A DNA stretch of 64,000 nt from Joostella atrarenae (GCF_021764745.1 NZ_JAETXX010000011.1:88613-152612), one strand, 5' to 3'. Shown: positions 9,973 through 17,853, counted from the first letter of the stretch. Notes: generated by a model from the letters alone, not told the origin. Numbers and translations are program-made.

Positions 9973-11055
9973 TTATTCTTTACTCCTTATCATCTCTAAA
10001 ACGGAACCATTCATATTCTTTGGAGCATCCTCTACACCTAAAATCTTTAAAATTGTAGGAGCTACTTGGTTGCTATACAATTGCTCTTCTATTTTAACTT
10101 CACCTAGTGCAGACGCATTTTTCCCAAAAGCTAAAATCCATACTTCGTCTGCTCCATTAATATCACTTCCATGACTTTTCCATGTTTCTAAAGGATGTGT
10201 TCCACGACCATGGTCTGTAGTAATTATAAAGGTTGTGTTGTCTTTATAAAATTCATCCTCTTGTGTAAACTCCCATAAATCTTTAATAAAAGAATCTGTA
10301 GTATGTGCTGATTTCAAATATGCTTCGTAATCTCCATCATGAGCAAAATCATCAGTTTCTCCATAAGCTACATAAACTATTTTAGGATGCTTACTTTTCA
10401 TATATTCTTTAGCAAAATGATGTGTAAAGGCATCTAAACGAACAGTTCCCCATGGGCTAGGTATTTCTGACTGTAATTGGTTTAAAAACTTTTCCCTATC
10501 AGTTAAATCTCCTTCAGCATTTCTAAACCCCGCATTTACGGGAACACCGCTTCTCTTATCATTAATTATATATGGGAATACATCCCAACTTCCAAAGGCA
10601 GCTACCTCCCCTTTAAAATCATTTGTGCTATTTAATAATTCTAAAATGGTAGTATTTGGATTGTAGATTTTGTCATTGCTTTTTATGTTTTTATCATCAG
10701 CATTACCTGTTAAAATCTCATTGTAGCCAGGGTAAGAAAACCACATTGAATTTGTTAGATTCACTTTACTCCCCTTATCTCTATTACCATGAAGCTGTCC
10801 GTTTTTAGCTACATAATCCCATAAAAAAGGAAATAAAGCTTCTCTACGTAGCTTTGGAGTATTCTCCCAAAACATTTTTTTTAAACCTTCTGTGTTACTA
10901 ACGTACGCTTTATTGTTTACCAACTTCTCGTCTGCACCTGTAAATAATTCTTGCCAACGGAGTCCATCTAAAGTAATTAATACTATTTTTTGTTCTTTCT
11001 CTTGTGCAAAAGTAAAAGTTGCTATCAGTAAAAACAGTAAAGTTATTTTCTTCAT
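9973..11055 (-). CDS. Secreted alkaline-phosphatase-superfamily hydrolase
   Basis: 360 aa with a clear signal peptide (MKKITLLFLLIATFTFAQ). The start of the mature part, KIVLITLDGLRWQELFTGAD, carries the metal-binding Asp and the region of the catalytic nucleophile of alkaline-phosphatase-fold enzymes. YVAYGETDDFAHDGDYEAYLKSA and TDHGRGTHPLETWKSHG supply the remaining metal ligands (Asp/His). Flavobacterial homologues are often labelled 'phosphoglyceromutase' or 'type I phosphodiesterase/nucleotide pyrophosphatase'. The sequence supports only a metal-dependent phospho- or sulfo-hydrolase acting outside the cytoplasm. Single gene, opposite in direction to the preceding locus. Confidence 0.8.
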   Translation of the reverse strand: MKKITLLFLLIATFTFAQEKEQKIVLITLDGLRWQELFTGADEKLVNNKAYVSNTEGLKKMFWENTPKLRREALFPFLWDYVAKNGQLHGNRDKGSKVNLTNSMWFSYPGYNEILTGNADDKNIKSNDKIYNPNTTILELLNSTNDFKGEVAAFGSWDVFPYIINDKRSGVPVNAGFRNAEGDLTDREKFLNQLQSEIPSPWGTVRLDAFTHHFAKEYMKSKHPKIVYVAYGETDDFAHDGDYEAYLKSAHTTDSFIKDLWEFTQEDEFYKDNTTFIITTDHGRGTHPLETWKSHGSDINGADEVWILAFGKNASALGEVKIEEQLYSNQVAPTILKILGVEDAPKNMNGSVLEMIRSKE

Positions 11056-11170
11056 AAGGTTGGTTTTATTTCTTGTTTTAATACCAGCTAAAATTAATAA
11101 GTTATGAACAAATAAAACTATTAATCAGAATTAAAAAAGGCAAGTCAAAAAATGACTTGCCTTCTTAAAG

Positions 11171-11244
11171 TGACCGCGAAGGGATTCAAACCCCCAACCC
11201 TCAGAGCCGAAATCTGATGCGCTATTCAGTTGCGCCACGCGGCC
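11171..11244 (-). tRNA. tRNA-Arg (anticodon UCG)
   Basis: On the minus strand a 74-nt cloverleaf runs from 11244 to 11171. The acceptor stem is GGCCGCG / CGCGGTC with discriminator A, and the D arm is GCGC...GCGC. The anticodon arm is TCAGA-TTTCGGC-TCTGA, giving anticodon TCG (reads CGA). The T arm is GGGGG TTTGAATCC with a closing stem. CCA is not encoded. Its first 22 nt (plus five more, interrupted) occur twice again upstream at 11519-11540 and 11811-11832, separated by GIY-YIG genes. The native promoter probably lies upstream of that array, so the intact tRNA is either co-transcribed with the endonuclease genes or uses a promoter inside the last unit. Confidence 0.95.
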
Positions 11245-11482
11245 TTATCTTTGTTTTTAAAAATTCTCTTCCAGACCCAGATTTAAAATATCGTTCTCTA
11301 GTTATAGCCAATTCCCGCGTATTAAACTCCTCATAATAAACCAAAACCCATGGTTTATATCCTTTAGTTGATTTAGTTTTTCCTGAATTATGCTCTCTTA
11401 CTCTCTCTTCAAGTCTGCTCGTATGCCCTTTGTACAACCTACCATCAAACCCACTTCTCAAAACATAAACGTAATAAATCAT
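11222..11482 (-). CDS. GIY-YIG endonuclease, copy 1 (ends inside tRNA-Arg)
   Basis: Small single-domain nuclease, 86 aa, of the GIY-YIG/UPF0213 (YhbQ-like) kind. The two Tyr-containing strands are YYVYVL (3-8) and RLYKGHT (15-21), followed by an RLEERVREHNSGKT helix with the catalytic Arg, and VYYEEFNTRELAITRERYFKSGSGREFL. The last residues, RPRGATE and the TAG stop, are encoded by the first 22-24 nt of the tRNA-Arg gene, so coding sequence and tRNA overlap. It differs from copy 2 by three residues over the shared 86, while several further base changes are silent, suggesting both are or were under selection. No partner gene. It may cut DNA at the tRNA target (inferred). Confidence 0.88.
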   Translation of the reverse strand: MIYYVYVLRSGFDGRLYKGHTSRLEERVREHNSGKTKSTKGYKPWVLVYYEEFNTRELAITRERYFKSGSGREFLKTKIRPRGATE

Positions 11483-11778
11483 AATTCAAATTTTGCGCCC
11501 TGCCTGCCGGCAGGCAGGTATTCAGTTGCGCCACGCGGCCTTATTTTTGTTTTTAAAAATTCTCTTCCAGATCCAGATTTAAAATATCGTTCTCTAGCTA
11601 TAGCCAATTCCCGCGTACTAAACTCCTCATAATAAACCAAAACCCATGGCTTATATCCTTTAGTAGATTTAGTTTTTCCTGAATTATGCTCTCTTACTCT
11701 CTCTTCAAGTCTGTTCGTATGCCCTTTGTACAACCTACCATCAAACCCACTTCTCAAAACATATACGTAATAAATCAT
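11479..11778 (-). CDS. GIY-YIG endonuclease, copy 2 with read-through tail
   Basis: 99 aa; the first 86 match copy 1 except three residues (T/N near 22, N/S near 54, T/A near 60). In copy 1 the stop TAG is created by the tRNA sequence GAATAG. Here the palindrome follows GAATA, so the stop is lost and the frame runs through the repeat, adding the tail YLPAGRQGAKFEL. It ends with TGA overlapping the ATG of copy 1 (ATGA). The tail is therefore a by-product of the tandem arrangement rather than a domain. Overlapping stop and start could couple translation of the two copies. Confidence 0.85.
   Translation of the reverse strand: MIYYVYVLRSGFDGRLYKGHTNRLEERVREHNSGKTKSTKGYKPWVLVYYEEFSTRELAIARERYFKSGSGREFLKTKIRPRGATEYLPAGRQGAKFEL
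11499..11518. repeat. 20-bp perfect GC-rich palindrome
   Basis: CCTGCCTGCC/GGCAGGCAGG, perfectly self-complementary, inside a very AT-rich genome. It interrupts the duplicated D-arm between TATTCAG and TGCGC (plus-strand reading). From memory, palindromes of this CTGCC/GGCAG kind recur in flavobacterial genomes; I could not check this. Confidence 0.85.
11519..11540 (-). repeat. tRNA-Arg 5' fragment, middle copy
   Basis: 22 nt identical to nucleotides 1-22 of the tRNA-Arg at 11171-11244 (minus-strand GGCCGCGTGG...ACTGAATA). It is followed by the 20-bp palindrome and then GCGCA, the next five tRNA bases. It encodes the RPRGATE end of GIY-YIG copy 2. Confidence 0.9.
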
Positions 11779-11794
11779 AATTCAAATTTTGCGC

Positions 11795-11810
11795 CCTGCC
11801 TGCCGGCAGG
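11795..11810. repeat. Shorter copy of the GC-rich palindrome (16 bp)
   Basis: CCTGCCTGCCGGCAGG: the same palindrome lacking one CAGG, leaving a perfect 12-bp core CCTGCC/GGCAGG at 11799-11810. Same position relative to the tRNA fragment as the 20-bp copy. Confidence 0.85.
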
Positions 11811-11832
11811 TATTCAGTTGCGCCACGCGGCC
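11811..11832 (-). repeat. tRNA-Arg 5' fragment, outermost copy
   Basis: Third copy of the tRNA-Arg 5' 22 nt. On the minus strand it is the first met and probably marks the original position of the tRNA behind its native promoter; it is preceded by an AT-rich stretch (11833-11852) after the yqeY gene. Confidence 0.85.
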
Positions 11833-11852
11833 TTATAAATTATGGTTTATTC

Positions 11853-12302
11853 CTAGCTTAATCTACTTTTTACTACTGTAGAAATCGTTTTTCCATCTGC
11901 TTTTCCTGCTAATTCTTTTGAAGCCATTCCCATTACTTTCCCCATATCTTTCATTCCTTCAGCTCCTGTTTTAGCAATAACTGCATCAACGATTACGGCA
12001 ACTTCTTCTTCACTTAGTTGTTCTGGTAAGAACTTTTCTAAGATTGCTGCTTCTGCCATTTCAGGTTCCGCTAAATCTGCTCTTCCTTGCTCTGTATATA
12101 TAGCAGCGCTATCTTTTCTTTGTTTTACAAGCTTCTGTAATAGTTTTATTTCATCTTCTTCAGACATTCCATCCTTACCACCAGCACTTGATTGTGCCAA
12201 TAACAATTCAGATTTTACTGATCGAAGTGCTGTTAAAGCTACTGTATCCTTTGATTTCATAGCAGTTTTCATCTCTGCCATTACCTTGTCTTGTAAACTC
12301 AT
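11853..12302 (-). CDS. yqeY: GatB/YqeY-domain protein
   Basis: 149 aa, the full length of stand-alone YqeY proteins, related to the C-terminal tRNA-binding tail of the amidotransferase subunit GatB. Typical segments are MAEMKTAMKSKDTVALTALRSVKSEL, KLLQKLVKQRKDSAAIYTEQGRADLAE and EKFLPEQLSEEE...GMKDMGKVMGMASKELAGKADG. Exact role unknown; proposed to act on tRNA or aminoacyl-tRNA metabolism. It follows ftsZ but is separated from it by a strong terminator, so it has its own transcript. Confidence 0.9.
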   Translation of the reverse strand: MSLQDKVMAEMKTAMKSKDTVALTALRSVKSELLLAQSSAGGKDGMSEEDEIKLLQKLVKQRKDSAAIYTEQGRADLAEPEMAEAAILEKFLPEQLSEEEVAVIVDAVIAKTGAEGMKDMGKVMGMASKELAGKADGKTISTVVKSRLS

Positions 12303-12350
12303 AATTGTACTGTATTTACTATTATTTACGCTGTGCGAAGATAAAAAAAT

Positions 12351-12381
12351 AACCCGAAACCTTTTTAAAAGATTTCGGGTT
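12351..12381 (-). terminator. Terminator of the dcw cluster
   Basis: AACCCGAAA (12351-12359) pairs with TTTCGGGTT (12373-12381), with an inner CTTTT/AAAAG stem. On the minus strand the hairpin is followed by a run of seven T. It lies 24 bp after the ftsZ stop and ends the division operon. Confidence 0.88.
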
Positions 12382-12404
12382 TTAAATTATTAGATTTTTA
12401 AAAA

Positions 12405-14354
12405 CTAATCTACATTATCATGCAGAAAAGAATTATTGCTTCTCAATTGTGTTTCTTCATTGCTATCAGTTCCTACACTCATACGAGAAGATTGACTATC
12501 AGATCTTCTATCTTCAAGGTCAATTCCCATACGTTTATAAGCTGGTTGCTTTTCAATTTCTTCAATCTTAGAAGCATTGTTATGGAATTTGTAGTTAAAG
12601 TCCTTTAACTTACGTCTACGCTCTTCTGCTCTATTTCTTAGGCTATCTTCAATAGAGCTATTCATAGGATCCACCTCTTCATCTGCAGCTTCCTGTTGCG
12701 GTTGTTTTTCTTCTACAACTTTTTTCTGAAAAGCTAATTCTTGCTCTACCTTCTCTACCTTTTTCTCTACAGGTTTTGCGCTGTTCATCTGGTCTTCAAT
12801 CTCCATATAATCATCTAAACTATAACGCTTAGTTCCTCCTTCAGAGACTTCAGTAACGGGAACAACCTCTACATGATCATTCACTTCAACATCATTCACA
12901 CTATCAGAGAAATCAAAAGTAACCACATGCTCACTTTCACTTTCCTCTTGACTGTCTTCATTTAAAGGCATATCAAAAGGCAATGCTGTTTGCTTTTTTG
13001 GTGCAGCTCTCAAAACCTCAGGATCAACTACATCAATATCTTTAATTTGAGATGTCGTATCGATAATTACAAAGTCATCATCGTTTTCTAATGTTACTTC
13101 ATCATAAACAACATTAATGTTTTTTATAAGCTCTGATGTTGGAATTAACTCCATATCATTTTTAGCTTGAGGCTTCACTTCTGGCTCCACATCATCTTCA
13201 ACAAGAGTATGCTTTACAACCTTTTCTGGTTTTGCTTCTACTTCTTGTTCATTTGAACTAAAAAACTGCTGCTGATTATTTTTAGGGGTTAAATCATGCA
13301 TTGCTTTTTGTTCATCTTCTAAAGTGTGGATTATTTTTTTTGCTTCAGTATTAACAATTTCATGCTGTTGTTCAGCGTCGAAACCCGTAGCAATAACTGT
13401 AACAGCGATAGCATCTCCTAAACTTTCATCTTCACCAACTCCCATAATGATATTTGCATTATGTCCAGCTTCATCTTGAATATGATCATTAATTTCTCCA
13501 ATCTCATCTAGGGTAATTTCATCAGCACCAGAAACAATAAGTAGCAATACGTTTTTAGCACCTGATATTTTGTTGTCGTTTAATAACGGAGAATCTAACG
13601 CTTTCATAATAGCCTCTTGTGCACGGTTAGCTCCAGTAGCAGTTGAAGATCCCATTATTGCAGTTCCACTATTTGAAAGTACTGTTTTAGCATCACGTAA
13701 ATCGATATTTTGCGTGTAGTGATGTGTTATCACCTCTGCAATACCCTTTGCCGCAGTTGCCAATACTTCGTCCGCTTTAGAGAAACCAGCTTTAAAACCA
13801 AGGTTTCCGTATACTTCACGAAGCTTATTATTATTAATCATAATTAGCGAGTCTACATTCGCACGAAGCTTTTCTACCCCACGCTGCGCTTGCTCATTAC
13901 GCATTTTCCCTTCAAACTGAAAAGGAATTGTAACAATACCAACAGTTAATATGTCCATGTCTTTTGCTAGCTTAGCTATAACTGGTGCAGCTCCTGTACC
14001 AGTTCCACCACCCATTCCTGCGGTGACAAAAACCATTTTAGTATTGGTATCCAACATAGATTGCAGTTCTTCTAAGCTTTCTATAGCTGCATTTTCACCA
14101 ACTTCTGGATTGGCTCCTGCACCAAGTCCTTCTGTTAATGAAACCCCTAACTGCACCTTATTTGGTACGCCTGTATTTTGTAACGCCTGTGAGTCTGTAT
14201 TACAAACTACAAAGTCTACTCCGTTTATACCCTGCTGAAACATGTAATTAATTGCGTTACTTCCGCCGCCTCCAACGCCAATAACTTTAATTACATTACT
14301 TTGATTCTTTGGTAAGTCGAATGAGATGTTCCCTAAATCTGTTGTGCTACTCAT
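12405..14354 (-). CDS. ftsZ: Cell division GTPase FtsZ
   Basis: Tubulin-like GTPase forming the Z-ring, 649 aa. Nucleotide-binding elements are GVGGGGSNAINYM (26-38) and the tubulin signature GGGTGTG (115-121); the T7 loop region is GNLGFKAGFSKADEV with the catalytic Asp. The GTPase core ends near residue 335. The remainder is a roughly 300-residue acidic, low-complexity linker (runs of D/E/V/Q), far longer than in E. coli (383 aa in total), with a short conserved tail. Long linkers are usual in Bacteroidetes. Last gene of the cluster, after ftsA, followed by the terminator at 12351-12381. Confidence 0.98.
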   Translation of the reverse strand: MSSTTDLGNISFDLPKNQSNVIKVIGVGGGGSNAINYMFQQGINGVDFVVCNTDSQALQNTGVPNKVQLGVSLTEGLGAGANPEVGENAAIESLEELQSMLDTNTKMVFVTAGMGGGTGTGAAPVIAKLAKDMDILTVGIVTIPFQFEGKMRNEQAQRGVEKLRANVDSLIMINNNKLREVYGNLGFKAGFSKADEVLATAAKGIAEVITHHYTQNIDLRDAKTVLSNSGTAIMGSSTATGANRAQEAIMKALDSPLLNDNKISGAKNVLLLIVSGADEITLDEIGEINDHIQDEAGHNANIIMGVGEDESLGDAIAVTVIATGFDAEQQHEIVNTEAKKIIHTLEDEQKAMHDLTPKNNQQQFFSSNEQEVEAKPEKVVKHTLVEDDVEPEVKPQAKNDMELIPTSELIKNINVVYDEVTLENDDDFVIIDTTSQIKDIDVVDPEVLRAAPKKQTALPFDMPLNEDSQEESESEHVVTFDFSDSVNDVEVNDHVEVVPVTEVSEGGTKRYSLDDYMEIEDQMNSAKPVEKKVEKVEQELAFQKKVVEEKQPQQEAADEEVDPMNSSIEDSLRNRAEERRRKLKDFNYKFHNNASKIEEIEKQPAYKRMGIDLEDRRSDSQSSRMSVGTDSNEETQLRSNNSFLHDNVD

Positions 14355-14435
14355 AATAATTCTTTTTTACCCTAATTTTTTCTATTTACTACTTTTTTGA
14401 ATATTTTTTAAGATGACCTTTATAGCGTTGGTTTA

Positions 14436-15785
14436 CTACTCTGCGTTATCTAAAAAATCTTTTAATTTTTCTGACCACTTTTCGAGAAACGATTTCCGTT
14501 CTACTGGCGGTTCAGTTGGTTGGGGCTCTGTATTTATTTGCGGTTCTTCTATTTGTTCTTGCTCTATTTGCTCTTCCTTAATGGCTTCTTTTTCTTTTTC
14601 TATTTTTAAAGCTCCATTTTTCTTTTGCTGCTGAATGGCATTCATAACCAAACCTACAGCAGTTGCATAAACAGGACTTGCCACTTCAGCATCAGAATCT
14701 CCTGCTAGATGTTCATTAGGATATCCTATTCTAGTATCCATACCCGTGATGTATTCTACCAGTTGCTTTAAGTGCTTTAGCTGACTTCCACCTCCTGTTA
14801 AAACGATTCCAGCTATTAATTTTTTCTTTTGATCTTCATGCCCATAATTCTTGATTTCCATATAAACCTGCTCTACAATTTCCACAACTCTTGCATGGAT
14901 AATTTTAGATAAGTTTTTTAAGGTTATCTCTTTAGGCTCTCTACCTCTTAAACCAGGAATAGAAACAATTTCATTATCCTTATTTTCTCCAGGCCAAGCA
15001 GATCCAAATTTTATTTTTAATAACTCTGCTTGCTTTTCTATAATTGAGCATCCTTCTTTAATATCTTCAGTAACAACATTTCCCCCAAAAGGAATTACTG
15101 CAGTATGCCTAATTATACCATCTTTAAAAATAGCTAAGTCTGTAGTACCACCTCCTATATCTATCAATGCTACTCCAGCCTCTTTTTCTTCTTGACTAAG
15201 AACTGCATTTGCAGCAGCAAGAGGTTCTAATGTAATTCCAGCTAAATCTAGTCCAGAACTTTTTACACATCTTCCTATATTTCTAATAGAAGACACTTGC
15301 CCAACAACAACATGGAAATTCGCTTCTAAGCGACCTCCATACATTCCTATTGGTTCTTTTATTTCAGCCTGTCCATCTACTTTATATTCCTGAGGAAGCA
15401 CATGTATTATTTCTTCTCCAGGTAACATTACAAGCTTGTATACTTGATTACATAATTTATCTAAATCAACCTCACTGATTACCTCTTCAGAATCTGGTCT
15501 TGTGATATAATCACTATGTTGTAAACTTCTTATATGCTGACCAGCAATCCCTACCACGCAATCGTGTATTTTTAATCCAGAAACACTTTCTGCTTCTTGA
15601 ACAGCTTGCTGTATAGATTGAATAGTTTGAGTAATATTATTAACGACACCTCTGTGTACTCCCAAACTTTTGGATTTACCAATACCTAAAATTTCAATCT
15701 TTCCATAGTCGTTTTCACGACCTATCATAGCCACTATTTTAGTGGTCCCTATGTCTAATCCTACCGCGTATTTAGTATTTTCCAT
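14436..15785 (-). CDS. ftsA: Cell division protein FtsA
   Basis: Actin-like ATPase that tethers FtsZ to the membrane, 449 aa. Actin-fold motifs are AVGLDIGTTKIVAMIGREN (phosphate 1), ALIDIGGGTTDLAIFKDG (phosphate 2) and IVLTGGGSQLKHLKQLVEYITG (adenosine). A variable E/Q/P-rich region follows, and the end is an amphipathic helix (KSFLEKWSEKLKDFLDNAE) fit for membrane binding. It starts 3 bp after ftsQ and precedes ftsZ by about 80 bp. Confidence 0.97.
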   Translation of the reverse strand: MENTKYAVGLDIGTTKIVAMIGRENDYGKIEILGIGKSKSLGVHRGVVNNITQTIQSIQQAVQEAESVSGLKIHDCVVGIAGQHIRSLQHSDYITRPDSEEVISEVDLDKLCNQVYKLVMLPGEEIIHVLPQEYKVDGQAEIKEPIGMYGGRLEANFHVVVGQVSSIRNIGRCVKSSGLDLAGITLEPLAAANAVLSQEEKEAGVALIDIGGGTTDLAIFKDGIIRHTAVIPFGGNVVTEDIKEGCSIIEKQAELLKIKFGSAWPGENKDNEIVSIPGLRGREPKEITLKNLSKIIHARVVEIVEQVYMEIKNYGHEDQKKKLIAGIVLTGGGSQLKHLKQLVEYITGMDTRIGYPNEHLAGDSDAEVASPVYATAVGLVMNAIQQQKKNGALKIEKEKEAIKEEQIEQEQIEEPQINTEPQPTEPPVERKSFLEKWSEKLKDFLDNAE

Positions 15786-15788
15786 AAC

Positions 15789-16508
15789 TTATTTTTTGGT
15801 ACACACCACTTGATTATCAAAACTAAGGTTAACAGTTTTATAACTATCTAAAGTTTTATCATGTAACCCCTTCTGATAAAAAGCTTTAAAATTATTGAAC
15901 TTAGATTCTAAGTTCGCTACCTCACCAAGGTCTACAATAAAACCTTCGGTTCTTAACTTCAATTCAAAATGCTTATTGTTCTGATGAATTCCTATAATAT
16001 TTTTTTTCAGAAACTCATCGAAATATATAAACATAGCCAACTCATAGAGCTTTGGCATATTATTTTTTACATCTGTACCAGTTATCAACGGCACTCTAGC
16101 TGAATGCACCGGAGATAATGGCATCGATTTACCCTCTATATCTATATAAAATGGCTGATTCGCTGCTACTCGCCCTATTGGCGTGCGCTGCCGAATTTTA
16201 GCTCCAATTTGCCCTGTTACAGATACATACACATCTGCTTCTTGTACCATTGCATTAGCAATCAGAGACTTCTCTATAGTATTCAAAGCTAATTTTTCTT
16301 TTCGTACGCCCGTAAGGGTATCTGGATTTTGTATCAACAATTTATTAACCGTATTTCGAGTGATATAATGACCATCGTTATTTAAAAATTCGATGTTGCA
16401 ATTAGCACTCAATTCACGGTTTTCATTCCTTGTATTCGAAAACGAATACAAGAAAATCAATGCGAATAGCACAACAAATATTTTTATATGGTTAACATAT
16501 TTTTTCAC
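15789..16508 (-). CDS. ftsQ: Cell division protein FtsQ/DivIB
   Basis: 239 aa bitopic protein: a short cytoplasmic start, one transmembrane helix (HIKIFVVLFALIFLYSFS), then a periplasmic POTRA-like part (IEFLNNDGHYITRNTVNKLL) and a beta domain (IGRVAANQPFYIDIEGKSMPLS). Sequence is poorly conserved; the assignment rests on topology, length and place between murC and ftsA. It overlaps the murC stop by 17 bp, suggesting translational coupling. Confidence 0.9.
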   Translation of the reverse strand: MKKYVNHIKIFVVLFALIFLYSFSNTRNENRELSANCNIEFLNNDGHYITRNTVNKLLIQNPDTLTGVRKEKLALNTIEKSLIANAMVQEADVYVSVTGQIGAKIRQRTPIGRVAANQPFYIDIEGKSMPLSPVHSARVPLITGTDVKNNMPKLYELAMFIYFDEFLKKNIIGIHQNNKHFELKLRTEGFIVDLGEVANLESKFNNFKAFYQKGLHDKTLDSYKTVNLSFDNQVVCTKK

Positions 16509-17853
16509 TTAACGCTTTTTTTATGGTATTAACTTCTAGTCCAATATCTCCTGCTCCTAAGGATAAGAAAACTTGCGAATCGCTTTTTCTCAACACCTCA
16601 GTTAAATCTCTTTTTTCAACCTTTTGCTTGTTATCACTGGAAATCATTTCCAACAACCAATCGGCAGTAATTCCTTCAATAGGTTTCTCTCTAGCGGGGT
16701 ATATGTCTAATAAAATTATCTCATCAAAATTGGCTAAGCTCTTTGAAAATTCGGGGGCAAAATCTTTCGTTCTTGAAAAAAGATGGGGCTGAAAGATTAC
16801 AGTTGTTTTTTTATTTGGGTGTACACTTTTTACGGCTTCATAAACAGCATCTATTTCTGTTGGATGATGCGCATAATCGTCTATATAAATAAGATCTTCT
16901 TGATTTATATGATAAGAAAATCTACGTTTTATTCCTTTAAAAGTGGCAAGGGCTTCAGCAAGACGACTTAGAGGGGTGTCTATAGTAGTCGCCATTGCTA
17001 ATGCTGCCAATGCGTTTAACAAATTATGATTTCCTGGCTTGTTAAACCTCACTCCTCTAACATGTTCTGTGGGAGTCACTAAATCGAATAGGTAGGTTGA
17101 GTCTGTTATTGTTAGATTTCTAATTGAAAAATCAGAATTATCCTCTATACCATAAGTAATTCCATTAATTGGCAATCCACTTTTCACAAAAAGCTTCCCT
17201 CCTGGTTTTACTTTCTCAGAAAACGCTACAAAAGTTCGTTCCATCTCCTCCTTATCTCCATAAATATCTAAATGATCTGCATCTATTGAAGTAATACATG
17301 CTACCGATGGAGAGAGATGTAAGAAAGAGCGATCAAATTCATCCGCTTCTACTACGGTAAATTCATCTCCTTCTATTAAAAAATTACTATTAAAGTTTTC
17401 AGAAACACCTCCTAAAAAAGCTGTAATTGGTGTTCCTGTTTCTTTTAAAATATGTGCTAAAATCGCACTTGTTGTTGTTTTTCCATGTGTTCCAGCTACA
17501 GCAAAGCAGTAAGAGTCTTTTGTTATCAGTCCTAAAACTGCTGCTCGTTTCTGAATATTAAATCCATTTGAAACAAAATAACCATACTCGCTATTATCAC
17601 TTGGAACTGCAGGTGTATAAACAACTAATGTGTTTTCTATATTTTTAAAATCAGCTGGGATATTCTCTATTGCATCATCATAATGAATTGCAATTCCCAA
17701 CGCTGTTAATCCACTAGTAATCTCACTAGTAGTTTTATCATATCCAGCAACTTCCTTTCCTATGAATTTAAAATAACGTGCTAAGCCAGACATGCCAATG
17801 CCGCCTATGCCCAGAAAGTAAACGTTATTTATTTTATTTAAATCCATTTTCAA
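16492..17853 (-). CDS. murC: UDP-N-acetylmuramate--L-alanine ligase MurC
   Basis: Adds L-Ala to UDP-MurNAc in the cytoplasm, 453 aa, normal length. N-terminal Rossmann motif VYFLGIGGIGMSGLA (about 12-26), Mur-ligase ATP loop AGTHGKTTTSA (about 118-128), Mg-binding VEADEFDRSF, and C-terminal DDYAHHPTEI. Located between murG and ftsQ. Confidence 0.97.
   Translation of the reverse strand: MKMDLNKINNVYFLGIGGIGMSGLARYFKFIGKEVAGYDKTTSEITSGLTALGIAIHYDDAIENIPADFKNIENTLVVYTPAVPSDNSEYGYFVSNGFNIQKRAAVLGLITKDSYCFAVAGTHGKTTTSAILAHILKETGTPITAFLGGVSENFNSNFLIEGDEFTVVEADEFDRSFLHLSPSVACITSIDADHLDIYGDKEEMERTFVAFSEKVKPGGKLFVKSGLPINGITYGIEDNSDFSIRNLTITDSTYLFDLVTPTEHVRGVRFNKPGNHNLLNALAALAMATTIDTPLSRLAEALATFKGIKRRFSYHINQEDLIYIDDYAHHPTEIDAVYEAVKSVHPNKKTTVIFQPHLFSRTKDFAPEFSKSLANFDEIILLDIYPAREKPIEGITADWLLEMISSDNKQKVEKRDLTEVLRKSDSQVFLSLGAGDIGLEVNTIKKALSEKIC

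Larger units (their letters stand above)
11223..11832 (-). mobile_element. Tandem GIY-YIG / tRNA-Arg 5'-fragment element (two units)
   Basis: Three copies of the 22-nt tRNA-Arg 5' part lie at 11223-11244 (inside the intact tRNA), 11519-11540 and 11811-11832. They frame two near-identical units of 296 and 292 bp, each holding one GIY-YIG gene. The 4-bp length difference is one extra CAGG in the palindrome. In the two upstream copies, tRNA identity continues for five more bases (GCGCA on the minus strand) after an inserted CCTGCC/GGCAGG palindrome, so the original repeat was probably 27 nt. Read on the minus strand, each unit adds an endonuclease gene and re-creates the tRNA 5' end, leaving the tRNA complete. 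I infer a small homing-type element; no transposase or integrase is present. Confidence 0.7.

Noticed and set aside
11390..11632. 80-codon plus-strand frame across the GIY-YIG array
   Set aside because: Antisense shadow of the two nuclease genes; its codons simply mirror them and the palindrome.
13951..14238. Open frame antisense to ftsZ
   Set aside because: Pro/Ser-rich product that mirrors glycine-rich GTPase codons; no start signals.
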